A stretch of 64,000 nt of DNA, taken from assembly GCA_933228675.1 (NCBI GenBank), contig OW121743.1:55617903-55681902 (forward strand), given 5' to 3'. This DNA comes from Stomorhina lunata (taxonomy: Eukaryota > Arthropoda > Insecta > Diptera > Rhiniidae). The first letter of the stretch is position 1. Every line of letters begins with the position of its first letter. A program made the translations under genes and the position numbers. Of the stretch, positions 47,333 to 57,734 are shown piece after piece. The notes under the pieces are model-generated. The model had not been told where the DNA came from, did not search any database, and worked only from the letters and a program-made list of their open reading frames with translations.

Positions 47333-48481
47333 CTACACCATTTTCAATTGTAATTGAGAAATTTTCAAATTGAATTGAGAAATTTTCAATTGAATTTGAG
47401 AATTTTCAATTGAAATTGAGAAATATTCAACTGGAATTGAGAATTTTCAATTGAAATTGAGAAATTTTCAATTGAAATTGAGACTTTTCAATTGAAATTG
47501 AGAAATATTCAATTGAAATTGAGAATTTTCAGTTGAAAATGAGAAATTTTCAATTGAAATTGAGAAATTTTCAATTGAAATTGAGAATTTTTCAATTGAA
47601 AATGAGAATTTGTAAATTGAAATTAAGAAAATCCCAATTGGAAATGAGAAATTTTCAATTGAAATTGAGAATTTTTAAATTTAAATTGAGAATTTTTCAA
47701 TTGAAATTGAGAAAAGCCCAATTGAAAATGAGATTGATTTTTTTTTTAATTGAAATTGAGAAATTTTCAATTGGAATTGGGAAATTTTCAAATGAAAATG
47801 AGAAATTTTCAATTGATAATGAGAAATTTTCAATTGAAAATGAAAAATTTTCAATTGAAATTGAGAATTTAAAAATTGAATTTGAGAAAACCTAAATTGA
47901 AAATGAGGTTGAAATTCCACTTGGGGTGTTCTCAATTTCAATTTAAAATTTCTCAATTTCAATTGAAAATTTTTCAATTTCAATTGAAAATTTCTCATTT
48001 TCAATTAAAATTTTATCATTTTCAATTGAAAACTTCTCAATTTCAATTAAAAAATTCAACCTCATTTTCAATTGTGCTTTTCTCAATTTCAATTGAAAAA
48101 TTCTCAATGTAAATTTAAAAATTCTCAATTTCAATTGAAAATTTCTCATTTTCAATTGGTCTTTTCTCAATTTCAATTCAAAAATTCTCAATTTCAATTG
48201 AAAATTTCTCAATTTCAACTGAATGTTTCTCATTTCAAATTAGGGTTTTCTCAATTTTAATTGAAAATTTCTCATTTTTAATTGAAAATTCTCAATTTCA
48301 ATTGAAAATTTCTTAATTTCAAATGAAAATTCTCAATTTCAATTGAAAATTTCTCATTTTCCATTGAAAATTCTCAATTTCAATTGAAAATTTCTCAATT
48401 TCAATTGAAAATTTCTCAATTTCAATTGAATATTCTCAATTTCAATTGAATATTTCTCAATTTCAATTGAAAATGGTGTAG
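47333..48481. mobile_element. Foldback element made of 21-bp repeats
   Basis: 1,149 bp. The left end CTACACCATTTTCAATTG is exactly mirrored at the right end (CAATTGAAAATGGTGTAG). The left arm is a tandem array of ~21-bp units (AATTGAAATTGAGAAATTTTC), the right arm the same units inverted, meeting near 47925. Variant units (AAAAGCCCAATTG, AATGAGGTTGAA) occur in both arms, giving a higher-order order. There is no transposase. A clear target duplication was not found. A second copy of the left terminus lies at 54850. Frames such as 47533-47895 are by-products of the repeat, since 21 is divisible by 3. Confidence 0.85.
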
Positions 48482-48649
48482 TATGATTGGAAATGACTTA
48501 TGCTAGCACGTTAAAGATAAACAATATTTGTGAACATACCAATATAATCTGACCAATTTTTTAGATTAGATTCAGGAGAAGGCAGCCCATACCACCAGAA
48601 GCCGATGAATTTAATGTAATTTTCGAAAATACCACGATCATTATTTCTA
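48482..48649. other. Short unique stretch
   Basis: About 170 bp between the foldback element and the next array, with nothing identified. Confidence 0.4.
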
Positions 48650-49195
48650 TAGAAAAATTTTTGGTGAAACAATTTTCTATAGAAAAATTTTTGATAAAAA
48701 AATTTTCTATAGAAAAATTTTTGATAAAAAAATTTTCTATAGAAAAATTTTTGATAAAAAAATTTTCTATAGAAAAATTTTTGATAAAAAAATTTTCTAT
48801 AGAAAAATTTTTGATAAAAAAATTTTCTATAGAAAAATTTTTGATAAAAAAATTTTCTATAGAAAAATTTTTGATAAAAAAATTTTCTATAGAAAAATTT
48901 TTGATAAAAAAATTTTCTATACAAAAATTTTTGATAAAAAAAATTGTCTATACAAAAATTTTTGATAAAAGAAATTTCTTTAGAAAAATTTTTGAAAAAA
49001 AATTTTTCTATACAAAATTTTTTGATAAAAAAATGTCTATAAAAACTTTTGATAAAAAAATTTTCTATAGAAAAATTTTTGATAAAAAAAAATTTCTATA
49101 CAAAAATTTTTGATAAAAAAAATTTTCTACAGAACAATTTTTGATAAAATAAAATTTCTATAGAAAATTTTTGGATAAAATAATTTTCTATAGAA
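48650..49195 (+). repeat. 30-bp tandem array (TTTTCTATAGAAAAATTTTTG)
   Basis: Eighteen or so units; those at 48690-48920 are essentially identical with an exact 30-bp period. The unit joins TTTTCTATAGAAAAATTTTT and GATAAAAAAA. Because 30 is a multiple of 3 and the unit has no stops in two frames, overlapping long ORFs appear on both strands (repeats of KKFSIEKFLI on the plus strand). They are not genes. The right part decays. Confidence 0.93.
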
Positions 49196-49627
49196 AAGAA
49201 TAAAACAAAACTTGTCAAAACAAAAATCTTTGTCTTTACTACCAGCTGACAGTTGGTTAAAGTACAAAGTAAATGTAGATTAATAAAGGATAGGGATACA
49301 AAACATAAAGGAAAAAACTATGGTGGATAAGTTCATCTAACTGAATCGATCATATGGTCATAGGTGAATTAGAAATGAGTGTTAACATAATTCTCGTTTT
49401 CAATTTCGCTTAAGAATTCAGTTAAATAGATTATCTTAACTAATGGCATCTAACAGTTGGTGACGAAGTCCATAGCGGGACAGAAAATGCAGCATTCCAC
49501 ACAGCTAAGTGTTTTTTCTAGTTTTTTCAGTATTCCTAAAATTTATTCATCTAATTTAAAAATCATAAATTAAAAAAAATAATTTATGACATGAACCTAA
49601 GCCCGACTCGAACCCACGACCATCTAC
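49196..49627. other. Low-copy DNA with a tRNA-like word
   Basis: No gene. On the minus strand near 49595-49615 the sequence reads GTGGGTTCGAGTCGGGC, close to a tRNA B-box/T-arm. It could be the edge of a tRNA-derived SINE, but no A-box or tRNA fold is visible beside it. Confidence 0.35.
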
Positions 49628-49924
49628 GAAAAATTGTTGATAAAAAAATTTTCTATAGAAAAATATTTGATGAAAAAATTGTCTATAGAAAAATTTTTGA
49701 AAAAAAATTCTGTAGAAACATTTTTGAAAAAAAAAATGTTTTATAGAAAAAATTTTGATAAAAAAAATTTCCACAGAAAATTTTTGATTAAAAAATTTTC
49801 TATAGAAAAATTTTTGATTAAAAAATTTTCTATAGAAAATTTTTGATAAAAAAATTTTCTATACAAATTTTTGATAAACAAATTTTTTATAGAAAAATTT
49901 TTGATAAAAAAAATTTTCAAAAAC
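49628..49924 (+). repeat. 30-bp array, second block
   Basis: About ten units of the same TTTTCTATAGAAAAATTTTTG family and orientation as 48650-49195, with more indels. It is cut on the right by the MITE at 49925. Confidence 0.88.
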
Positions 49925-50115
49925 AATGACTATTCGCATTTGATCCCAAATCTGTTACATTTATTTATTAATGTAACAGACCAATTTATTGGTTGGTTAG
50001 GCCATCGAGGAATTTTGGTTTCTCCGCAAACAATTTTTGGCTTTTTATCAATAAATTGGTCTGTTAAATTAATAAATTAATGTAATAGATTTGGGATCAA
50101 ATGCGAATAGTCATT
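49925..50115. mobile_element. 191-bp MITE with 67-bp inverted repeats
   Basis: The arms 49925-49991 and 50049-50115 are reverse complements with about three or four differences; the terminus is AATGACTATTCGCATTTGAT. The 57-bp loop contains GTTGGTTAGGCCATCGAGG and TTTTGGTTTCTCCGC. Related loop words recur at 50577-50645, one of them inverted. There is no coding capacity. Target duplication is unclear. The frame crossing it (49871-50080) is spurious. Confidence 0.85.
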
Positions 50116-50209
50116 CTTTTTGAATAATATTTATATCCCGACAATTTTGTTATTTTTTGATAAAACTGCATGCATTCAGCTTATTTTTAAAATAAACCTC
50201 TGTTTATTT

Positions 50210-50395
50210 TAAATTTTTGATAAAAAAATTTTCTATAGAAAAATTTTTGTTAAACAAATTTTCAATAGAAAAATTTTTAATAAAAAAAAAATTTAGATTA
50301 AACATTTTTGATAACAAAATTTTCTATAGAAAAATTTTTGATAAACAAATTTTCTATAGAAAAATTTTTAATAAACAAATTTTCTATAGAAAAAG
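50210..50395 (+). repeat. 30-bp array, third block
   Basis: About six units of the TTTTCTATAGAAAAATTTTTG family (GATAAAC and AATAAAC variants), same orientation as the two blocks to the left. Confidence 0.85.
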
Positions 50396-50724
50396 TGTGG
50401 GAAATAAAGAAATGATAAAACAGAAAAATGTTTGTGTGTTTCTGTTCGGATAATAATCTTCGCTTTATGTTGATATTTGTTGGACACAATAATAATTCTT
50501 ATTTATTCAGTCCCTCAAATGATACATAATGTTTAGTTTTCGCTCTGTCTAGACTTAGGGATTATCCTCCTGACGAGATGGCCTAACCAACCACCGAAAC
50601 GCGCCGAGGAAAGGTTTCTCCACCAACATTTTTTGGTTTTATCAAAAAACTATTTATAACAATAATAAATAATTGTAATGAATTGGGATCTTAGAGCAAT
50701 ACACTACAGTGAAACTTTTTAATT
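50396..50724. other. Low-copy DNA with a relative of the MITE loop
   Basis: GATGGCCTAACCAACC (near 50577) is the exact reverse complement of a word in the loop of the 49925 MITE, and GTTTCTCC..CAACATTTTTTGG (near 50611) matches the same loop directly. This suggests a rearranged relative, but its ends were not found. Confidence 0.45.
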
Positions 50725-50925
50725 AAAATTTTTCTATAGAAAAATTTTTGATAAAAAATTTTCTATAAAAAAATTTCTGATAAAAAGATTTTCTGTAGAA
50801 AAATTTTGAATAGAAAAATTTTCTATAGAACAATTTTTGATAAAACAATTTTCTATAGAAAAATTTTTGATAAAAAAATTTTGTATAAAAAAATTTTTGA
50901 TAAAAAAATTTAAAAATAAATGGAG
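50725..50925 (+). repeat. 30-bp array, fourth block
   Basis: About seven degenerate units of the TTTTCTATAGAAAAATTTTTG family. Confidence 0.82.
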
Positions 50926-51074
50926 TAGAAAACTTTACATTCTTTTTAAAACGTTAGAACTTTACATTGAAAAATACCTATTTTAGTAAAAAGTATAGAA
51001 AAAGGCAACTCTGGCGTCTATTTTTTTTTTTTTTATTCTGTTCCCTTTGCGCCGACTCTTGGTTATATTCATGT

Positions 51075-51287
51075 CATGTCCGTTTGGCTGGCTGAACCCC
51101 CATGTTAATTATGTAATCAAAGTACAGTTCGCAATTCTAAAGATAATTTGATGAAATTTGGCACATATAATTTTCCTTGATAGTGGGATCATGGCTATTG
51201 AAATTCGTCAAAATCGGTCCATTATTTTGGTACCTTTTATAGGTCTCACTTCCCGGAATTGATATTTTGGCCACATATATCCATATT
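51075..51287 (-). mobile_element. DINE-1-like repeat, outer copy, first part
   Basis: Begins inside the element at the GTCCGTTTGGCTGGCTG microsatellite, so its own terminus is missing, and runs to GGCCACATATATCC at 51287. There the sequence is broken by another, complete copy. The outer copy continues at 52095. Confidence 0.7.
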
Positions 51288-52094
51288 TATACCCTTCACC
51301 ACCATAGGTGGAAAGGGTATTATAAGTTTGTGCTGATGTTTGTAACGCATATAAATATTTGTCTTAGACCCACCTTTTAGTATACCAATAGGCTTAGAAT
51401 CACTTTCTGAGTCGATTTAGAGATGTCCGTCCGTCCGTCCGTCCGTCTGGCTGGCTGGCTGGACCCCCATGTAAACCTTATAATCAAACTACAGGTCGCA
51501 ATTCTAAAGATAATTTGATGAAATTTGGCACAGATCATTTTTTTGATAATGGGGCCATGGCTATTGAAATTGGTCAAAATCGGTCCATTATTTATGGTAC
51601 CTCCCATAGGTCCCACTTCCCGGAATTGCTATATTGGCCTCAAATATAAATATTTTTTCATGAAATTTAAAACAAATACTGCTTATGTCAACTAAAATCA
51701 CTATACCAAATTTTGTTGAAATCGGTTCACATTTGACCATAGCTCCCATACAAATTCTTCTTTAAAAACGCACTAAATGAGACAAAAAATCACTAAAACG
51801 CTCGTCAATCTAAAGATAATGGAAATTTTGAGTTTATTTTTTGCATACATAATTTTTGTAACAACTGTAATTAATCTGCCAAATTTCGAGATAATCGGTC
51901 CACATTTGACCCCAGCTCTCATATAAGTCCAAATGACGGAAACAGGTTAAATATATAAGTTTTGAGAAAATTTTTGTATGATGGCAAAATTTAGCAAATA
52001 TTTGTCTTTACACAGGAAAATTAACACCTTTGACCTTAGTGGTGAAGGGTATCGTATGGTCGGCTTGACCGACTATAGCGCTTTCTTACTTGTT
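51288..52094 (-). mobile_element. DINE-1-like repeat, inner complete copy
   Basis: About 807 bp on the minus strand, from the hairpin TATACCCTTCACCACCATAG (3' end) to CTTTCTTACTTGTT (5' end). It includes a GTCCGTCC/GGCTGGCT microsatellite at 51425-51465. It lies inside the outer copy in a T-rich target, apparently without target duplication: the outer flanks join to a normal TATTTT-TCATGAAATTT junction. No duplication and a T-rich target fit Helentron-type insertion (inference). Confidence 0.75.
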
Positions 52095-52489
52095 TTTCAT
52101 GAAATTTAAAACGAATACTACTTATATAAACCAAAATCACGGTACCAAATTTAATTTAAAAAGCTCCCATACAAACTCTTCTATCAAAACGCACTAAAAG
52201 AGACAAAAAATCACTAAAACGCTCGTAAATCTGAAGATAATGATAATTTTTGTAAAATTTGTAATCAACCTGCCAAATTTCGAGAAAATCAGTTCACATT
52301 TGACCCTAGCTCTCATATAAGTCCAAAGGACGGAAACAGCTTAAATATATAAGTTTTGAGAAAATTTTTGTATGATGACAAAATCTAGCAAATATTTGTC
52401 TTTATACACGGAAAAGAACAAATTTGACCTTAGTGGTGAAGGGTACCGTATGGTCGGGCTTGACCGACTATAGCACTTTCTTACTTGTT
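52095..52489 (-). mobile_element. DINE-1-like repeat, outer copy, second part
   Basis: Continues the outer copy from TTCATGAAATTTAAAAC to the 5' terminus CGACTATAGCACTTTCTTAC, then TTGTT. Together with 51075-51287 it makes one older copy split by the inner one. Confidence 0.72.
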
Positions 52490-54849
52490 CTTAAATCGTT
52501 TTTGCTTGTTGGGTTAAATTAAAACTTATTACATATGTATGTATGCATGTATTTTATGTACATATGTACATTTCTAAACATACAAGAACACAACCTGTTT
52601 TTATGTCATTTACCTTTTTTCCCCTACATTATAAATATTAAAACAAATACAAAGAATGTCTTTACTCCTACACTCAGTTGGAAATATATCCTGCTAAAAA
52701 TGTCCTTTTGTATTAGACTTCCAAATGGGGAATTTTTAAGTTTCAGTAGTTTTTCTCTAAGCAAATATTTGTTTAGGCTGTGCTAGTGTCTGTAGTAGTT
52801 TTAGTATAACTCCAAAGCAAGGGTGCCCAGGTTATCAGGGTTTTGGTTTGTTGGGATGATTTCGAATTTTCTTTTTTCTTTATATGTATTAGTTTTTACA
52901 ACAAAAGATATAGAATAAAAATTAGCTTTTCTTAAAATGTATTGGTATTTACTCTTTCATTAGCAACTTTTGGGCACCCCTGCTCTATGGTATACATTAC
53001 TACTCGCCCTGTCTTTATGTAAAAGATTTCAAAAACAAGGACTTTGTAATTTCTGTACTGACATTTAGCACGACATACAAATGAATTCATCAGCTTTTTT
53101 TTTCGTTTTCCTAATTTAAGCAAAAGTGAACTGAAAATTTTGAAAAGAAAAATTCTAAATAATCCCCCATATTGAGCACATTTTCCTTGATCCACCTTAA
53201 ATACATGCAAACATACATTTTTTTGAAAGTACCCTCTAAATATCCGCCATTTTTTATCCATATCCATCTATTCACTTTTTCATAGAATTTTTTTTTTTGT
53301 TGGCTCTTTTGCTAGTTTTAGGCCTTTTAAGTTCGAATTACTTGAGAAATTTTCATTTTTCTTTTCACTTTAGATTTTCTTTTTTTTAATGTGGACTAAA
53401 TCTATTGAAAATTTTTTGTTGGAGCTTGAGTAATAAGTGTTTGTTTTTAGCTGAAGAGAAAAAGGAAAATGTTTGTATGTATGTATGTAAGTGTGTGTGT
53501 GTGTGAAAGTATGTATGCCTGGATTTGCTAGTATAAGTGTAAATGTCGAAAAAGCTTTTGTGCGCCTTTAAACAGGCTTTAAATTAATGAAAAACTGTTA
53601 GTGATAAATTATTATGAATTTTTCAATTTTTAATTTCTTTTTTTTTACCTAAAAATGTTAATACCAAAAGTACTTTTAATCCAAAAATAAGACATTTAAG
53701 TTTTTTAGAATAAAATATTTGTTTTTAATAATAAACACAATTTTAATATTATCTTTTTGCTCATGTTGCCATATGGCAACAAAATAGCTTAAGTTTTAAT
53801 AAGTTTAGAAATTCAAATTTTCCCGAAATTTGTCTAAATTAATATTAATCTATAATAAGTATTTCATAATTTCTTCAAATTATAGGGCATTCTATATATC
53901 CTCTAATACCTCCTCTTTCTAAAAACAAACTTTTTTTACTTCCTTTTGATTTATGTTTTTGCCTAACATCCTGAAATTGTCTAAATCAACATTTAAATGA
54001 AGACAGTCAAAAAATAAATTTCGTTTTCCTCAAAATAAATTGAATTTTTCTTCTTTTTAAATAGAAGCCAATTAATTTTGTTAAAAAGGACATGTTTGTC
54101 ACTGTTTTTCCGCCTTAAACTGATGAAACCATTTAAGGGCTATTGCTGAAGATAAATAGGATTTTGACGTGTTACTGCTGACGTGGTTTGTTTAAGTAAT
54201 TTAAAAAATTACTTTGAATAAATAGACAAATGCTATAATAAAGTCTAATATTTAAACTATAACACTAGTCAACAGAATTTAAATGGTCTTCTGATTATAA
54301 AAACAAACAAAAATTAAAAAATAAAAATTTTTTTTTTTTCAAAATTTGATATTTTAGAAAAGTCAGATTCATCAATTTTTATCATATCTTTGAAACCGCA
54401 TGTTCGATTTTGTTGAAAGTCTCAGAACAGATAGTAAATACAATGATCTTTATGTCGCTTAAAAAAAGTTTGTTTATATTTTTGACGGCCTCTGAGTTAT
54501 TTGCATTTAAAAATAAAAAAAAATATTTTTTTATGAAAAATTTTAATTTTAATTTTTTTTTTTTTAATTCATAAAAAAAATTAAATATAATAAAAATCTC
54601 AAATTTTTATTACATGACCTTTCAACTGTGAATATTTCAAATAAAATAAGTCTAATTTCCTGAAATTCGAAAAATAAATGGTGATTTTATTAACAATAAA
54701 GTGAAAATAACCAATTTTATACTAAAGCCATTACCATCATTGAGTCTTATAATGGAGCAAATGTCAAAAGTGGACAGATTTTCTACAAAGATGCCCAAAT
54801 TCTTACTTAAGCCATTTCCGTTATTTAGTCTAATTTGGGAGCAAGGGTA
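52490..54849. other. Low-copy DNA, no gene
   Basis: AT-rich with GTAT and GT microsatellites (52525-52570, 53478-53520). The frames at 52535-52786 (plus) and 52932-53267 (minus) have no recognisable domain. This is the longest stretch without tandem arrays in the right half of the window. Confidence 0.5.
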
Positions 54850-55000
54850 TACACCATTTTCAATTGTTATTGAGAAATTTTCAAATTGAATTGAGAAATT
54901 TTCAATTGAAATTGAGAATTTTCAATTGAAATTGAGAAATATTCAATTGGAATTGAGAATTTTCAATTGAAATTGAGAAATTTTCAATTGAAATTGAGAA
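54850..55000 (+). mobile_element. Foldback element end, second copy
   Basis: TACACCATTTTCAATTGTTA, then TTGAGAAATTTTCAAATTG, repeats the left terminus of the 47333-48481 foldback element including its peculiar second unit. About six 21-bp units follow before a different array begins. The opposite arm is absent. It confirms that TACACCATTTTCAATTG is a true element boundary. Confidence 0.75.
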
Positions 55001-55995
55001 AAAAAAAATTTAATAGCAAAAATTTTTATATGAAATAAATTCTTATTCAAAATTTTTCTATAAGAAAATTTCATATCAAAAATTTTACTATAAATAAAAT
55101 TTATGTCGAAATTTTTCTATAAAAAAATTATGTATCGAAAATTTTTCAATTAAAAATTTTGTATCAAAAATTTTCTATGAAAAAGTCTCACATCAAAAAT
55201 TTTCGATAAAAAATGTTATATCAAAAATTTTCCAACGAAAAAATTTTATAACAAGTATTTATCAACATTTTTTTTTTTTATCAAAAAATTTTATATTATT
55301 TTTATTTCAATCAAAATATTTTTGATTAAACAATTGTATGTAAATAGTTTTTCGATTAAAAATTTTATATCAAAAATTTTTCTACTTTAAGCCCAAAAAG
55401 TTTTCTATGAAAGAATACCAAAAATTTTCTATAAAAAAATTTTCAAGCGAAAATTTTTCTATGTACAAAAATGTATATCAAAAAATTTTTCTATTAAAAA
55501 AATTTTCTATGTAAAAAATGTATATCAAAAAATTGTATATCGAAAATTTTTTCTATTAAAAAATTTTACACCAAAAATTTTTCTATGAACAAATTTTATA
55601 TAAAAATTTTTACATCAAAAATTTGTCTATGAAAAAATTTTCTAAGAAATGCACAAAATTTTTCATTGAAATTTTGTTATAGAAAATTTTTGTATGAAAA
55701 AAAGCTTATATCAAATTTTATATCAATTTTGCTATAAAAAAATTTTTCTAAGAAAAAGTTTTATATCGAAAATTTTTTTAAGAATAAATTCTTTTAAGAA
55801 AAAATGTACAAAATATGAAAAAATTTTTCGATAAAAAAATTCTATATATTAAATTTTTTTATAAAAAAGTTTTGTATCAAAAATTTGTCTATAAAAAAAT
55901 TTAAAAGAAAAGATACCATTAAAAAATTTTTATATACAAAAATTTTTAACAAAAAATTTTTTTATGAAAAAATTTTATAACAAAAATTTTAAATC
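55001..55995. repeat. Degenerate ~30-bp array (TATCAAAAATTTTTCTAT)
   Basis: Strongly drifted units joining TATCAAAAATTTTTCTAT and AAAAAAATTTTA. On the opposite strand they read ATAGAAAAATTTTTGATA, the family of 48650-50925 and 61535-62665, so this array is in the reverse orientation. Confidence 0.8.
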
Positions 55996-56911
55996 TACTA
56001 TCTTAAAGTTCATAAACTACAAGAAAACCTCCACCCAATACCTGAAATGTAAAAACCATTTAAAAGTCAGCCACCTAAAAGTAGGCAACATATTATACAA
56101 AAGTAAACAATCCTAAAAGTAGACTACTAACTTTTTTGCGGAGCCTATTTAGAAACAATTCTAACAAAAAAACTTTTTTAGTTCAAATTTTGCAATAACA
56201 GCCTGGAAAAACAATAAAGTAAAAGCCAAAAAAAACAAACAACAAAAATTTTTCACAAAAAAATCAAAATATATTGTTTTAAAAAAATCAAGTAAAAGAA
56301 AAATATTTCGGCTTAATTTTGTCTATCCTACTTTTGTGTCGCGTCTGCCTTTTTATGTGTCTGTAAGTCTTCATTTAGGCATCATGAATTTGAAGACTTT
56401 ATCCTTTTGATTTTTAATAATCCTAGAAATTAAATTAAATTTTGTAGCTTATAAAAATATAATATTGTTGCTGTTTTCCTTTCAGTTTTTTTTGTCGTTT
56501 TTCATTTAAGCCAATAATTGTTTTGTCTAAAAGTTGAGTTTTCATGAGAAAGAAATCAAAAGAAAAATATTCCATTCATTAAAAATTTTAACGTTTTTCG
56601 ACTAAGATTTGTGTGTTGCTAAATGTAATTTTGTATTGCCTACTTTGTGGCATCTTGCTGATAATATTGTTAGCAGGAGAACAATAGACATTTTAAGTTT
56701 AATGGAAGATTTTTTTGAGGCAAAGTTTTCAATTATGGAATATTATATAATGTTATGGAGAAATTAGAAAGGAAATGAAGAAATGTTGGTAATTGAAAAT
56801 ATGGAAAAAACTTATTATAAGTTTAATTAATAGAAATTGGGACTATTGGCGGAACCTGATAAAAATTATAAACAGTTTGCTAAATCTAAGAGTAAATTTA
56901 AGTAATTTATT
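55996..56911. other. Low-copy AT-rich DNA
   Basis: No gene or repeat is identified between the array and the DINE-like copy. Confidence 0.45.
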
Positions 56912-57593
56912 TAAGAAAACGCTATAGTCGGTCAAGCCGACCATACGATACCCTTCACCACTAAGGTCAAAGGTGTTATTTTTCCTGTGTAAAGACAAAT
57001 ATTTGCTAAATTTTGCCATCATACAAACATTTTCTCAAAACTTATATATTCAACCTGTTTCCGTCATTTGGACTTATATGAGAGCTAGGGTCAAATGTGG
57101 ACCGATTATCTCGAAATTTGGCAGATTGATTACAGTTGTTACAAAAATTATGTATGCAAAAAATAGGCTCAAAATTTCCATTATCTTTAGATTTACGAGC
57201 GTTTTAGTGATTTTTTGTCTCATTTAGTGCGTTTTTAAAGAAGAATTTGTATGGGAGCTATTTGTGGACCGAAATTTGGTACAGTGATTTAAGTTTACAT
57301 AGGCAGTATTTGTTTTAAATTTCATGAAAAAATATTGATATTTGTGGCCAATATAGCAATTCCGGGAAGTGGGACCTATGGGAGGTCCCATTATCAAAAA
57401 AATGATCTGTGCCAAATTTCATCAAATTATCTTTAGAATTGCGACCTGTAGTTTGATTACATCGACTCAGAAAGTGATTCTAAGCCTATTGGTATACTAA
57501 AAGGTGGGTCTAAGACAAATATTTCTTTGCGTTACAAACATCAGCACAAACTTATAATACCCTTTCCACCTATGGTGGTGAAGGGTATAATTA
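56912..57593 (+). mobile_element. DINE-1-like interspersed repeat, copy with inner deletion
   Basis: From AAGAAAACGCTATAGTCGGT to the 3' hairpin CTTTCCACCTATGGTGGTGA, then AGGGTATAATTA. It lacks the GTCC-type microsatellite: TGATTACATCGACTCAGAAA joins the two sides directly. Short frames inside it (56973-57227) are not genes. Confidence 0.72.
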
Positions 57594-57734
57594 AAAAAAC
57601 TTCAAAATCGGAATTTTCAATACTTATCCAAATCTGAGAGAATAACGAGCAAATCGTGTTGCATATATACAAGGAATCACCAGAATATTTGAGAAATATG
57701 TAGCATATTTTAGGGAGTTAAGAAAAAATTGCAT
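57594..57734. other. Short unique stretch
   Basis: Unique sequence between the DINE-like copy and the next array; nothing identified. Confidence 0.4.

Noticed and set aside
48511..49113. Overlapping 137- and 150-codon frames on opposite strands
   Set aside because: Both are translations of the 30-bp tandem unit; the period divisible by three keeps frames open. No domain, start context or other support.
49590..49620. tRNA gene on the minus strand
   Set aside because: Only a T-arm-like word is present; no acceptor stem, anticodon arm or A-box at the right spacing.
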